From NCBI RefSeq assembly GCF_964340395.1, contig NC_135566.1, positions 18,724,501-18,788,500 of the forward strand: 64,000 nucleotides of DNA. The letters run 5' to 3'. The translations under genes were made by a program, and so were the position numbers. Below, piece by piece: positions 24,313 to 37,886 of the stretch. The DNA comes from Glandiceps talaboti. Lineage: Eukaryota > Hemichordata > Enteropneusta > Spengelidae. The notes beneath the pieces were generated by a model. The model had not been told where the DNA came from. It searched no databases and saw nothing but the letters and a program-made list of their open reading frames with translations. Each line of letters starts with the position of its first letter. The stretch's first letter is position 1.

Positions 24313-26104
24313 CTCATGCATCACCTGCAACTACGAATTCAATTTCTGAATGTCTAAAATACTGTTTCATTTCAAAATAAAATCACTTCCGTGTTATACT
24401 GTCATCGTGTTGACCACGTAGTATCAACACCTCTGATGACTGCAATGCAGTTGTTTACATCTCAGCATTAACTTTATCATCCAATCAGAGTGCGCGTTTG
24501 CTCTGTAGTATGACATAATGTTTACTATTTGTATATCACTCAGTGACATATTCAAAATTACAACCTTAAGCTTCAGCTGAAAAATGAGTGCGTCCACGTT
24601 TTGCGTAGTATTCCATTAAATGTACAGAAATGTTCGTGATATGCGTTGTTGTTCTAGTTAAGCAAAAATTACACCTTATGTGACAGTAATTTTGATAATG
24701 TTCATAAATTTAGAAATTCATGTTTAAGATTGCGTGATGAACGTACGTTCGCCGTCACTGGATTTTCATCGTTGTCTCTGGAATTTTTGACGATTTCCCT
24801 GTGACACGAAACGCACAGTTCAAAGAATTGTTACAATGTATCATATCATTTGACATTAAAGTTGGCGTTGCAAATGTTGGTTATAGCTGGATTTCTAGTT
24901 GTCTGCTAGGTTTGTTTACAAGGGAATGTGCAGTGCTTACGTGATACAACTAGCAAAAAATACGGGTTGGTGAAAAATACGCCTGCATATCTGCAGGGCG
25001 CTCGACCAATCAGAATGCGAGATTGGTGACAGGTGACGTATAATGTAAGATATATCCTCAGGGCCATCTCACAATGTCACATAAGGTCGAACTTCGTTTG
25101 TTTGAGCGGGTCTGGCGTAATTATTTTAAGCAAGGCCAAGTCTATGTTTACATTTTTTGCAACATTTGCTGGTATGATGGGTTTATCAGCAGGCAGATAG
25201 GCAGGGTTCAGTTCGTTCTACCCTGGGTATGTCGTAGGTATATTCACTGACCAGCAGTGATCACACAGCTCGAAATCAATCGCAGCAACAATCACAATTT
25301 ATTCGATAGTGTTCGTCAACACTAGCCTAAGTCAGCCAATGCATTTGGATTTTACAATAGAATAAAATATGTTTTAGTCTTGAGGAAAAAATCAAGTATA
25401 TTCGTACGAGGTTTATATGACTCCATGATAATTTCCCCAAAACTGGCGAATAGCGTCTACTAGTACCGTACAGGCGAGCTAAGTAATGTAGTTTGCTATA
25501 TGTAGACACAGACACATTATATCCATATATAAAGACACGAAACTTGTGTATAATGACTGTTGCTTGTAGTAATAGTCTACCTTATCGTATCCTATGTCTT
25601 TGATGGTGATAACCATGCAATATTACTGCAGGAAACATCTAACCTTTTAGATAAGTATTGTTGGTTGTATCCGATACTTGTGTTAATATTGGTTAACGCC
25701 AATAATTACAATAATGTGGTGTTAAATTACTAAATATAATATCTACCTGAAGTTAAAGCACTGGAAGTATTGCTTGGTATCTAGGCTGTTGTCAATAACT
25801 TTTATTTTTGTGCCTAACTCTGTCACAGCGAAGTCGAAAAACGGCAGACTTTAGTATCAAAACAAATATCGAAATACAAGGCTTACCTGTCAGGTATGAT
25901 GCAGTCTGTATGCACTGGTTATTTCTGTAGTTTATATATGAAAACGACACTGCCAAGACTCGAGGACACGGACGTTATGACGCACATAAAAATATGTGGT
26001 TTTCCGATCATAGCATATTTATGCATATATATATAGTTTTAATGAGCCCCGGGTTTTGCCATTGCGCATTGTTCTGCGCACGACAACGGAACAAATAATT
26101 AAAC
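24313..26104. other. No gene seen
   Basis: No exon, tRNA or element terminus recognised. A ~90-bp segment at 25500-25590 is a diverged direct copy of 24088-24180. The rest shows no feature. Confidence 0.5.
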
Positions 26105-26400
26105 TAGAGTTCTGTTGTACTTAAAAATAGTGACCCCTGCAATTCATCCACAAAATAATCTAACTCCCCTCTGGCAAACAAAAACACACACTGACCCCCC
26201 CCCCCATCTGTTGACAAGAAATATTCTTTTTATTCCTGCACACAGCATATATTTAATTTTATATGTTACATTTTCAGCAATCTTAAGTAAATTGCTACAC
26301 ATGTATACAGTTCGTTAGACAGGAACCCTGTTCACGGACATATTCATGGTTTAGTTACCAAAGGTTCTAGGATATCTCTTAGATTGAGTGAACTATAAAA
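26105..26400 (-). mobile_element. PIF/Harbinger-like MITE fragment
   Basis: Read on the - strand it corresponds to the right-hand third of the MITE at 6587-12013. Shared phrases are 'accatgaatatgtccgtga', 'ggttcctgtcta' and 'gtggatgaattgcaggggtc'. The terminal inverted repeat itself is missing. Relative to the other copies it lacks ~17 bases exactly where the Ngaro-like element inserted in copy 1. Confidence 0.6.
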
Positions 26401-27595
26401 TTAGATTATAGCCCAGTTAATCTAGTTGACATTTAGGCCGAACCTCGACAAAATTGCAACAGAAATAATTTTTAGCCCAAAAAAGTCTAGAAATAAGTGG
26501 TGAAACATGGTGATTCGTTAATTGAGGTTGTGCGATATATTGTGCGATTGTCCCTTAATCCTTGCACAAACTATGCTGAGGATATTGTTTCAAGAGATTT
26601 TGAACTCATATTTTTGTTTGAAAATGACCTCTTTTAAGTATTTCTAGATTGTATAACTCTAAAAGGGTCAAGTGATGCAGAATAGGCGAAATACAAAAGC
26701 TAATTATAAGCAAACTGTAATGCATACATTAATGTTAATAGTATGGTTGATAATGACTATTATATTTCTCTTTGCTTTTATTTGTTTTATCATGTAACGT
26801 TATTCCTCTTTTATGTGTTTGTGTTTGCTTTGTTGTACACAATCATCACAACCTTTGTTGTTCTTATTTCAGATGACAATGTTAATTCCTATGAGCTTTA
26901 AAATTATTAATATTTTTGTTTGGATATCAGGGGCAGGGTAAATGTTGCATAGCACTTTAGCTGCCCTCATTTGTTCAATTACTATGGTATATTTGTTTGG
27001 ATTTCGTTTGATTTATTTTTTATTACATTTTGATTCCATTTTGTTTGGGTTATTTTATCATTTCTTATTTTATCATTTCTTATTCCCGTACAACACGTGC
27101 ACAAGCGCTATGTATTTATCAAGAATGAAGTTCTTGTTTTTTTTATAAGTTCAGCCTGATGATTATTTGGATTCCTTGGAATTGGTGAACATGTAAACTC
27201 TTTACAAGCTTTGTCATTCGATTTATGACAGGATTTTCCATAAAATGAAACAACTGAATATGATATTTCATAGTCTTCTTGACATGTCATTTGTTTCGAA
27301 CATGATGTATACTGTATGTAATTCCTGTTATATTAGGCTAATCGTTAAGTTTGACTTATCATTTTAGTCAGTACATAAAGTTTGATTGCAATTACATTCT
27401 CCTGTCATTGTTGTAAATTGACACAATCAAGTGATTGACTAAAATGATACTTTCAAATCATATCAGTGTTAAAAGGGGTGTGTAATTTATCTTTCTATAT
27501 TGTTAATAATAATATTAATATTGATAGAATTGAATCACAAAGTTTGAAGATGGGAATATGTTAAAAAAAAGAACGATATGATAAGAAAGAGCAGT
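26401..27595. other. No gene seen
   Basis: AT-rich sequence without a supported exon. It ends at the (ATT)n tail of the LINE. Confidence 0.5.
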
Positions 27596-27938
27596 TTAAT
27601 AATAATAATAATAATTTAATAATAATAATAATTTATTCTCAAATTAATGATAATAATACATAGCAATTTTTTATATACATTGTACTGTAGAGAAAAAGAC
27701 TGAGAAATAGTTGGTCAAGCAACTAATCGAGTTCAGCCTCGTTACAATATTTATATTATTTTTTTTACAAGATCAGTTATTTGACGTGTTCCTATTTTAA
27801 ACGCAGTTCATGAAAAAACACACTGAGTAAGAAAAATGAAAACAAAAACACAGCGAAAGAAAGAAACGCATACAAAAGTATAAATCCAATAAACCAACAG
27901 AACATATACATATATATAGTGATCAATGTAAAGACAAA

Positions 27939-30898
27939 TTATGAATTTAACAACAAGTAGTCCTTGAAATCGAGTTTAAACCTGTTTCCTGAATGGATAT
28001 CTTTAATGTGTTCTGGAATACTGTTCCACACCATGGGACCAACAAATTTGATGGATGTTTGGCCTAATCTACTCTTGAATTTAGGGGGATGAAGTATATT
28101 TCGATCTTTTGAACGAGTTCCATAAACATGTTCTAAATGGGTAAAATACGATTTAAAATGCGATGGGAGTCTGTCGTGAAGTGCGTCATGTACGAAAATT
28201 GCGACCTGTAGCTTGAATTGATTGTATATATTGAGAATCTTGAGTTTTTTGAATAAAGGGGCACTGTGGGAATTATATTTGTTGCCTGAAATAATGCGTA
28301 CAATCCGTTTTTGAATAACAAAAATATCATTTAGAAATGATTTAAACGTACTTCCCCATACCTCTAAGCCAAATGAAATGTGAGGTAAGATGAAAGTATT
28401 ATACAGCATTAATAATGTGGATTGTGGAACAATATATCTTAATTTGTAGAAGATTCCAGTCAACCTACAGATTTTCTTTTTTACACCTATAATGTGACTT
28501 TTCCATTTTAACTGATTGTCCATTAGAACCCCAATAAAAGATGTACAATCAACTTCATTCAGTTTAACGCCCTTAAGATAAACACTGCCCTCATCGTTCC
28601 TGACTATTTGTTTTCCCCAATGAGCATGTAAACTGTCTTTGCTGCATTGATGGTCAATTTATTCACATCACACCACTGAATCACTTTTGAAAATTCTGAA
28701 TTAATAGTATCAAGGTAATGTAAATTTGATATGCGCATAGCATGAAATAGGTTAGAGTCATCGGCATACAGCCTAAAATTGAAAAAATCTGAAGAATTTG
28801 GAATGTCATTTATATAGATTAGAAAGAGAGTCGGGCCAAGTATCGACCCTTGAGGTACGCCACATTTAATATATTGTTTCTTTGATTCAGTGTTGCCAAT
28901 GCTAACATATTGACTCCTGGATTGTAAGTAACTTGTGAACCACTGTGATGGTAACCCTCTAATACCATAGTGTTGAAGTTTTGATATCAAAATGTCATGG
29001 TTCACAGTATCAAAAGCCTTGGCGAAGTCAATAAACATGCCAAAAGATGCAGCGCCATCATCTAATTGATCACGCAGACACTGGATCAGACTTAAAAGGG
29101 AAACTCGACAACTGTGTTTTTCTCTGAACCCATATTGGTGCTCATACAAAATATTAAACTTATCTAGGTACTTTACAAAACGATTATTCACAGCCTTTTC
29201 AAAGACTTTACTTAATATTGATAAAATAGATATGGGTCTATAGTTGCCAATATCATTGATATTTCCCTTTTTATATAGAGGCAATACACGGGCGACCTTT
29301 AGGGGATTTGGAAATTGACCAGAAGAGAACGACAAATTGATGATGTGACATAGTGGAAGACTGATGTAAATACTCGCTTCTTTGATAAGTTTTGAGGGAA
29401 TTTCATCCCAACCCGTAGCTTTACGGATACCCAAATTGGCAATTAAATTCATAATTTCATTTTCAGTTACCGGCACAAAAAATAATGAATTATTGTAATC
29501 AGTATTCAAATAATTTTGGAACGTTATATTTTCAGAAGTGGGTATTTTGGAAGCAAGATTTTCTCCAATGTTAACGAAGAAAGAATTGAAATCCTCCCCT
29601 ATGTCACTACGATCTGTATGAATAATGTTTGTCCCATTGTTGGTAACTTCCAAGCAGTCTGGAAGTATCATTTGTTTACGTTTTGCTTTCCCGATAAGTT
29701 CATTTAAAATTCCCCATGTCTCTTTCGTATTACCTTTATTTACAGAAAGTAAATCAGCGTAGTATTTCTTTTTAGCCCTTCTAAGCGTACTTGTCAGAAT
29801 ATTCCTATATTTCTTATAATGATTAAAAAGCTGCTTGTTAAAATGACTTTTGTAAACTTTTCGAAGTAGTTTATGTTTTGTTCTAATGGACTTTTTCAGG
29901 GCACTTGTTATCCAGGGTTTGTCTTTTTGCCTATTTGAATTGGTTTTTGTCTGGCGGCGAGTCAATGGAGCATGTTTATTACAAATTTTCAGAAAATCAC
30001 TTGCGAAAGTGTCATAGGCCATATGAACATTCTGACAACGTAGCACTAGCTCCCAACTCTCAGATCTTAAATCATCTCTGAAAGCTTCACTTCTAAAGTT
30101 TCTATAATCTCGTATGAAAATAGTAGTAGTAGAAGATGGTATATAAATTGAAGGAAAAAAAGCAAATATTGGTAAATGATCTGAAATATCTGAAATTATT
30201 GTGCCTGCTTTGATTTGTTTACCTGTGACATTAGTGTAAAAATGATCTATAATTGTTGAAGTGTGTGGTGTAATTCTAGTTGGACATGTAATTAGTTGAT
30301 CAAAATTGAAACATGCTAAAGTGTCTGCTAAGTCAACCCCTCCTGATTTGGATGAACTACTCAGGTCAATATTAAAATCTCCGACAATGAAACAACCATT
30401 ATATTTATTAGAAAGAGAGCTAATGGTACTTTCTAGACTAGAAATAAAAGCATCGTGATTTGTATGCGGAGGTCTATAAATTACTCCAACTACGTACACA
30501 CTTTTACCTACTTTGACCTCGACCCACAATGATTCTGCATTGTTTACTTCAATATGTAAAACATTGTAATTTAATGACTCATGAAGGTACATACCAACCC
30601 CTCCCCCTCTACCTTGGTTCCTACAATTAATTTCAAGTGAATAATTTGGCAGGTGATATAAATTCTTGTCCTCAATTTGCCAAATTTCAGACAGTGCAAT
30701 TACTTTAAAACTGACCTCCAAACAATCCCCGTAAAATAACTTGAAATTATCATAATTCTTCCTCAAGGACCGAATATTAAGGTGGGAGATAGAAAACGCA
30801 TTATTTTTGGCGAAGAGGTCGTTAAACTGACACAAGGAATAATTTTCACAGCTTACTTCGTCAATAAGAGTATCAGCGTTGTCGAAACTCAAATCCAT
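27939..30898 (-). pseudogene. LINE ORF2: endonuclease-reverse transcriptase, one frameshift
   Basis: Frame 30898-28604 (764 aa) begins with an APE-type endonuclease: SISHLNIRSLRKN, IALSEIW, GVIYRPPHT, FIVGDFNIDL and ISDHLPIF, covering the catalytic Glu, Asp and His positions. It continues through the fingers and palm of the RT: YRPISILSILSKVFEKAV, HQYGFREKHSC, FIDFAKAFDTVNHDIL, CGVPQGSILGPTLFLIYIND and FRLYADDSNLF (the ADD active site). It stops at TAG (28604). In a neighbouring frame the sequence runs on without stops from about 28620 (KQIVRNDEGSVYLKGVKL) into 28523-27939, whose thumb and C-terminal part end GNRFKLDFKDYLLLNS. A one-base change in the G-run 'ttgggg' explains the break. The domain nicks the target and primes cDNA synthesis. 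Confidence 0.85.
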
Positions 30899-30930
30899 AG
30901 AATTCCTAAGACTTGAAGTAAGACTAAGAG

Positions 30931-31905
30931 TTACACAATGTTGGCAAGATCTTGCTCACTTCTTATTACTTGGACGATTGATTGTTCACTTTTCTTGTCA
31001 TGGACTTGGCCATTCCGGGTCCACAGATACTTGTAGTGTGCAGATTTCCGCTTGGCATGGGTTAATTTGAAGAGTTGACGTGCTTCTGGCGTGAGATTTT
31101 CGTTAATGTAAATCTTGCTGCGGTGGTCATATCCGACGTTTGTAGTGTTAATGTTCGCGAGCTTTTTCTTGTTCCAATAGATGTAGTCGCGTTTCTTCCT
31201 GCTGATAAATCTGACGATGATTGGTCTTGGTAGAGTAGATCCGACCCCATTGTGTTTCTGACCTAGTCTATGTGTAACCTCGATGTCACTTTCCATGATG
31301 TCTGGGTCGATTTTCCGTAGGATTCTTATTGAAATGTCCTCTGTGTTTTCTCTTCCCTCTGTACTTTCCACTATTCCGTGTATTTCTATGTTCTCTCTTC
31401 TGCTGTATTGATTCAAACTTTCTATATATTTCTCCAGCTCTGTGACACGATTTGAAAGAAGCACATTTGTTTGCCTGACTTCTTGATTTTCAAGTTCAAG
31501 TGTCGATACTCGTCCCCGCAATTCTTCCACAAGCCCGTTGAAAAAATCTAGTGATGAATTTATGGTACTCTGACTTTCTTTGAGATCAGCGATGCTTGAC
31601 AGTAGTGTTGGTATGTGCTTTACTTGAGAACAGATTTCTTCAAGGCGATCTTCAATGGATTGTGGTACAGCAAGTCGAGGTGTTGATGGGGGTGAGCGTA
31701 CTGATGCAGCTGGGGCTTTAGTTTTCTTGTTCGGCATGTTGGTATTGCGTAATGATCTATTGATGACATTGAGCATGCATAATTCATTTGAGATTGAACT
31801 TGAAAAACCAAGACGGCGAGAGTTCTTCACAGTGACATCAAAATGTCCACTCGATTTATCGTTGAATATGAAATCTTTCCGCTGACCCTGTACACAGTTG
31901 CTCAC
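30931..31905 (-). CDS. LINE ORF1 protein (coiled coil plus RNA-binding domain)
   Basis: An intact frame of up to 324 aa. Initiation at the internal ATG at 31737 (MPNKKTKAPAAS) would give 268 aa and fits the family better. The N-terminal part is Pro/Lys-rich. Then comes a heptad-like coiled coil (LRGRVSTLELENQEVRQ, VTELEKYIESLNQ), followed by YSRRENIEIHGI, the RRM-like start typical of LINE ORF1 proteins. The basic C-terminus contains PRPIIVRF and ARQLFKLTHAKRK. It would coat LINE RNA. It ends 32 bases before ORF2. Confidence 0.75.
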   Translation of the reverse strand: MSNCVQGQRKDFIFNDKSSGHFDVTVKNSRRLGFSSSISNELCMLNVINRSLRNTNMPNKKTKAPAASVRSPPSTPRLAVPQSIEDRLEEICSQVKHIPTLLSSIADLKESQSTINSSLDFFNGLVEELRGRVSTLELENQEVRQTNVLLSNRVTELEKYIESLNQYSRRENIEIHGIVESTEGRENTEDISIRILRKIDPDIMESDIEVTHRLGQKHNGVGSTLPRPIIVRFISRKKRDYIYWNKKKLANINTTNVGYDHRSKIYINENLTPEARQLFKLTHAKRKSAHYKYLWTRNGQVHDKKSEQSIVQVIRSEQDLANIV

Positions 31906-31989
31906 TTCAGTCCTTTAGAAACTTGTTTTAACGAAAATTATAGATGTACATTACCTAGAATCGGTAAAATTTTGGCGTCTACCTGGAGG

Positions 31990-33414
31990 CGATGTTAACG
32001 AACTGCGCAATCAGGAACAGCGCCCCCGATGTTTAGTTTAGTGACGAGAATGATGAAGGAAATCGACATCCCATAATACCGTCGTGCCCTCCTGGACCCT
32101 CAGTATGAGTAAACTCAGTTTATAATACAAAAGCGTATTGGAAAATTGTGTTCCTCCTATGTACACATTGGTATACAGCAATACGTTGGTATTAGAAGTA
32201 CACAGTGATCCAGTGATATATAAGTAGTGACTCTTGCAACATTGTTGGTTAGAGGTATAATACCTATAGGGTTGATATTTCAGGAAAGATGCAATTGCTA
32301 AGAATTATTGCCTTGATTTTTCTGTTGCATAATAACAAACAGAATTGTGACTTACCAGACCGTCTTTGATGATATTAAAAGGTCCATTGTAGCCTATGTA
32401 ATTTGTTATTTCTAGACCTTGCCAAAGACATATTACTTGCATGGGAGATTGATATACTTTAAACTTTGTATATGCTAGTTATGCTATTTGGTAATTGATT
32501 AAGACGCTTTGATACATTTTACATGAAAGGGGTTTGATGATGACAAACATACTAAATATATTTCCCACTGTACTGCAAATCAAATGAAATAAAACCTGCA
32601 TATATTTGTATTAAAATGTTATCAAATTTGAATATGCTGATTATAATTTTACATAATATACATATTAATTATGCTGATGAGTAAACGTATATATCACTGA
32701 ATTTGAGTTTATTGGTGATGGTATAAGATATAAAGGTTATTTTCTATTTCAATTCTATACTAATAGACGTGATACATGCCCAAGTGTTTTTGAACTGGTG
32801 TATACGTATACACAGCATGTTATTCATATGAATTAAACTAATTAAAACCGCCAGCTGAAATATTAAGCATGTATGTAAATGACATATATATTTATGTTAC
32901 TGAATAAAAACCTCGTTTTGACACTGTTCCACTAGTTAGATTTTCCTAGTCTTTTGATATGTTGTTCAACATACAATTCTATATAAGATGCACACAAAAA
33001 ATAATTTCTGTTGCAATTATGGGGTCAAACCTTATTTTGACTGGACTATTGATTCAGCTAATTATCAAGTACAATATTATAAATGGAGTTAATATACTCG
33101 TAAACCTACTTCAATAACTGTCACACATAATGATGTGGTTGCTGACGTTCATTTTCAACCTTGTAAGGCCGCGGTCAGAATTTACGACAGGAGGCCTGGT
33201 GAGAAATGGGGGGGGGGGGGCGAAACAAATTGAGGGTTCAAAGGGGGAGGGGCGTGAAAATTTTTTGCTCATGATTTGAATCAAATCAAACCTCTAGAGC
33301 AGTTGTTTACCGAGAAAATTGTAAAATTCCATGTGGCTTTGCTGCAGTTACTGCGGTGATGAGTTCGGTGACAACCATGCAAATGTATTTGTGTACGTGT
33401 ATGCCTTCCTCTGT
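31990..33414. other. No gene seen
   Basis: AT-rich sequence with no exon supported. A G-run with GGGG-rich flanks at 33205-33255 recalls the ends of the local MITEs but no complete element was found. A short TGTC run lies just beyond (33456-33476). Confidence 0.45.
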
Positions 33415-34002
33415 CTATCTATATATCTCTCTGTCTCTGTCTCTAGTCTCCATCCCTGTCTGTCTGTCTGTCTGTATTAACTTTTGACGATTCACCCATA
33501 TAATACCAGTCCTCCACATCTCCGAGTCAAATCGAGCAATCTTCAATATTTTGCTAATCTTGTGCAACAATTGGACACTGTCTCTTACTGGAGGCATCCA
33601 GTTTAGGAAACATCTAGTTGTTACAACTCCTAAGACACAAATACAGACTTGGTCTTAATTGTTTTACGTTACTTATTCATGTAGAAAAAACCCATAAATT
33701 TACTTTAATGAAAAATCCAAAATAACTGTTACTTTCTCATCCCCATATGGCCACTTGCAGCATGATTTTTGCCCCAGTAAATATGCTATGTTAACCCTCT
33801 TCTAAATTGACGTGACGGAAAATGTCTATCACTTGCTGTGACATTCAGTACATTATAGATATTGCTATGTATTTATAATGCGACGTTTAAATTAATTACT
33901 AGTGCTTTAACCGCATTTACACGCCAAAAATATTACTCTTACTTATATTATATCGTGTTTTATTTCTGTACACAAATTTTCTTTTATTGCTCAAGAAAAG
34001 AA

Positions 34003-34003
34003 G

Positions 34004-34099
<96 letters not shown>

Positions 34100-34101
34100 C
34101 T
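34003..34101. repeat. (TC)n microsatellite of array unit 1, fused to the tRNA 3' flank
   Basis: The bases 'gctcaagaaaagaag', which in the other units immediately precede the tRNA, run straight into the TC repeat here. The tRNA, spacer and TGTC run are deleted. Confidence 0.9.
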
Positions 34102-34385
34102 CATTTCAAATGTATTTAAAGAGGCCATAATACTGTTCTTAATGAACCCAGGTGTGTAATACAAGTCTCTGTACTTCCAACATGTTGAGCCAAATGTTAT
34201 TAATCCAATTCATATGCTTACTTTCCCTGTTTGTAACAGGTTCCGTTCGTCCACGGTCTGATGTCGGCAGTTGTAAATATTAGACTGCAGCTGGTGTAAG
34301 TCACTTGGAAAAATATTTTAAGTCTCATATTTTTTAGTTTGTTATTCATTTTTTAGTTTTTATATAGGAAGATGTTCTGAAGTTA

Positions 34386-34583
34386 TTAATCTTTTTTTCC
34401 AGATGTTGTAGTAGTCTCCCAATATTTTGATAGTCTTTGCATGTTCATTCTATCTGAAGTTATTCCCTTTTGACGATTCACCCATATAATACCAGTCCTC
34501 CACATATCCGAGTCAAATCGAGCAATCTTCAATATTTTGCTAATCTTGTGCAACAATTGGACACCGTCTCTTACAGGAGGCAT
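34386..34583 (-). other. Conserved short frame in array units (65 codons)
   Basis: The same frame occurs in all four units: 33415-33597, 34386-34583, 35581-35778 and 36869-37066. It begins MPPVRDGVQLLHKISKI and contains a WRTGIIWVNRQK segment. Copies differ by a few substitutions, and unit 1 diverges at its end. No domain was recognised. It may only reflect recent duplication, so coding status is unproven. Confidence 0.25.
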
Positions 34584-34958
34584 CCAGTTTAGGATACATC
34601 TAGTTGCTACAACTCCAAAGACACAAATACAGACTTGGTCTAAATTGTTTTACGTTATTTATTCATGTAGAAAAAAACCATAAATTAATTAAAATTGTCA
34701 CTTTAATGAAAAATCCAAAATAACTGTTCCTTTCTCATCCCCATATGGCCACTTGCAGCATGATTTTTGCCCCAGTAAATATGCTATGTTAACCCTCTTC
34801 TAAATTGACGTGACGGAAAATGTCTATCACTTTGCTGTGAAATTCAGTACATTATAGATATTGTTATGTATTTGTAATGCGACGTTTACGTTATTTACTA
34901 GTGCTTTAACAGCATATACACTGTACACAAATTTTCTTTTCTTGCTCAAGAAAAGAAG

Positions 34959-35031
34959 CGCCCGATAAGGGGGTCGAACCCTTGACCTTAGGATTAAAAG
35001 TCCCACGCTCTACCGTCTGAGCTAACCGGGC
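34959..35031 (-). tRNA. tRNA-Lys (anticodon UUU), copy 1
   Basis: A 73-nt cloverleaf on the - strand. The acceptor stem GCCCGGT pairs with ATCGGGC, with one G-T pair, and the discriminator is G. The D stem is GCTC/GAGC. The anticodon stem TGGGA/TCCTA holds the loop CTTTTAA, so the anticodon is TTT. The T arm is AAGGG-TTCGACC-CCCTT. There is no intron. A TTTT tract (complement of 34951-34954) lies a few bases downstream as the Pol III terminator. B-box GGTTCGACC is canonical. It is identical to the genes at 36188 and 37442. Confidence 0.95.
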
Positions 35032-35141
35032 AGCTGTACCTGTCAAAATACAATATTCATAAGTAAGCATGGCTACATCATCATAGTCAAACACGTCTTA
35101 ATTGAACCTGCATGGCTACATGATAGCCAAAATTTTTGAAA

Positions 35142-35146
35142 CTGTC

Positions 35147-35229
<83 letters not shown>

Positions 35230-35230
35230 G

Positions 35231-35292
<62 letters not shown>

Positions 35293-35295
35293 GCT
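35142..35295. repeat. (TGTC)n-(TC)n compound microsatellite, unit 2
   Basis: Begins ~110 bases upstream of the tRNA-Lys gene (- strand orientation) and marks the boundary between array units. Confidence 0.95.
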
Positions 35296-36187
35296 CTCAT
35301 TTCAAATGTATGTAAAGAGGCCATAATACTGTTCTTAATGAACCCAGGTGTGTAATACAAGTCTCTGTACTTCCAACATGTTGAGCCAAATGTTATTAAT
35401 CCAATTCATTTGCTTACTTTCCCTGTTTGTAACAGGTTCCGTTCGTCCACGGTCTGATGTCGGCTGTTGTAAATATTAGTTGCAGCTGGCGTAAGTCACT
35501 TGGAAAAATATTTTAAGTCTCATATTTTTTAGTTTGTTATTCATGTTTTAATTTTTATATAGGAAGATGTTCTGAAGTTATTAATCTTTTTTTCCAGATG
35601 TTGTAGTAGTCTCCCAATATTTTGATAGTCTTTGCATGTTCATTCTATCTGAAGTTATTCCCTTTTGACGATTCACCCATATGATACCAGTCATCCACAT
35701 CTCCGAGTCAAATCGAGCAATCTTCAATATTTTGCTAATCTTGTGCAACAATTGGACACCGTCTCTTACAGGAGGCATCCAGTTTAGGATACATCTAGTT
35801 GTTACAACTCCAAAGACACAAATACAGACTTGGTCTAAATTGTTTTACGTTACTTATTCATGTAGAAAAAACCTATAAATGTATTAAAATTGTCACTTTA
35901 ATGAAAAATCTGTTCCTTTCTCATCCCCATATGGCCACTTACAGCATGATTTTTGCCCCAGTAAATATGCTATGTTAACCCTCTTCTAAATTGACGTGAC
36001 GGAAAATGTCTATCACTTTGCTGTGACATTCAGTACATTATAGATATTGCTATGTATTTATAATGCGACGTTTAAATTAATTACTAGTGCTTTAACCGCA
36101 TTTACACGCCAAAAATATTATTCTTACTTATATTATATCGTGTTTTATATCCGTACACAATTTTCTTTTCTTGCTCAAGAAAAGAAG

Positions 36188-36260
36188 CGCCCGATAAGGG
36201 GGTCGAACCCTTGACCTTAGGATTAAAAGTCCCACGCTCTACCGTCTGAGCTAACCGGGC
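36188..36260 (-). tRNA. tRNA-Lys (anticodon UUU), copy 2
   Basis: Base-for-base identical to the gene at 34959-35031, with the same stems, UUU anticodon and downstream TTTT. It lies ~1.23 kb from copy 1 in the next array unit. Confidence 0.95.
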
Positions 36261-36373
36261 AGCTGTACCTGTCAAAATACAATATTCATTACTAAGCATG
36301 GCTACATCATCATAGTCAAACACGTCTTAATTGAACCTGCATGGCTACATGATAGCCAAAATTTTTGAAACTG

Positions 36374-36589
<216 letters not shown>

Positions 36590-37441
36590 CAAATGTATTT
36601 AAAGAGGCCATAATACTGTTCTTAATGAACCCAGGTGTGTAATGCAAGTCTCTGTACTTCCAACATGTTGAGCCAAATGTTATTAATCCAATTCATTTGC
36701 TTACTTTCCCTGTTTGTAACAGGTTCCGTTCGTCCACGGTCTGATGTTGGCAGTTGTAAATATTAGACTGCAGCTGGTGTAAGTCACTTGGAAAAATATT
36801 TTAAGTCTCATATTTTTGAGTTTGTTATTCATGTTTTAGTTTTTATAAAGGAAGATGTTCTGAACTTATTAAACTTTTTTTCCAGATGTTGTAGTAGTCT
36901 CCCAATATTTTGATAGTCTTTGCATGTTCATTCTATCTGAAGTTATTCCCTTTTGACGATTCACCCATATAATACCAGTCCTCCACATATCCGAGTCAAA
37001 TCGAGCAATCCACATTACTTTGCTAATCTTGTGCAACAATTGGACACCGTCTCTTACAGGAGGCATCCAGTTTAGGATACATCTAGTTGTTACAACTCCA
37101 AAGACACAAATACAGACTTGGTCTAAATTGTTTTACGTTACCTATTCATGTAGAAAAAACCCATAAATTTATTAAAATTGTCACTTTAATGAAAAATCCA
37201 AAATAACTGTTCCTTTCTCATCCCCATATGGCCACTTGCAGCATGATTTTTGCCCCAGTACATATGGCTATGTTAACCCTCTTCTAAACTGACGTGACGG
37301 AAAATGTCTATCACTTTCTGTGACATTCAGTACATTATAGATATTGTTATGTATTTATAATGTGACGTTTACGTTATTTACTAGTGCTTTAACAGCATAT
37401 ACACTGTACACAAATTTTCTTTTCTTGCTCAAGAAAAGAAG

Positions 37442-37514
37442 CGCCCGATAAGGGGGTCGAACCCTTGACCTTAGGATTAAAAGTCCCACGCTCTACCGTC
37501 TGAGCTAACCGGGC
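37442..37514 (-). tRNA. tRNA-Lys (anticodon UUU), copy 3
   Basis: Identical to the other two copies over all 73 bases. The flank 'gctcaagaaaagaag' with its Pol III terminator is conserved. The unit ends with a shorter TGTC run (37636-37690), then unique sequence. Confidence 0.95.
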
Positions 37515-37634
37515 AGCTGTACCTGTCAAACTACAATATTCATAAGTAAGCATGGCTACATCATTCATAGTCAAACACGTCTTAATTGAACCTGCATGGC
37601 TACATGATAGCCAAACTTTTTTTTCTGAAATGTC

Positions 37635-37692
<58 letters not shown>

Positions 37693-37886
37693 CCTCTCTC
37701 GCCCTGTCTCTGCCTTATCATGTGTCTTGATCACTATGTTTCATGTCGCATCTGATAAATACCAACTTTCACGTCCAAACTAAATTGCACACACTTCTTG
37801 GTTCATATGTCTGTTTTGAGTGGTCATATGACAGCGACATCAATGACTAAAACGTTTTACGATTTTTATTTGTTGTTTAAACCCAT

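Larger units (their letters stand above)
27596..31905 (-). mobile_element. L2/CR1-type (Jockey-superfamily) LINE, nearly full length
   Basis: A non-LTR retrotransposon on the - strand: ORF1, a ~32-base gap, then ORF2 with endonuclease and reverse transcriptase, then a 3' tail of (ATT)-type repeats at 27596-27640. The 5' end is not defined by a duplication and may extend to ~31990. One frameshift in ORF2 near 28620 is the only obvious lesion, so the copy is fairly young. The clade call is from motif style, not a tree. Confidence 0.85.
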
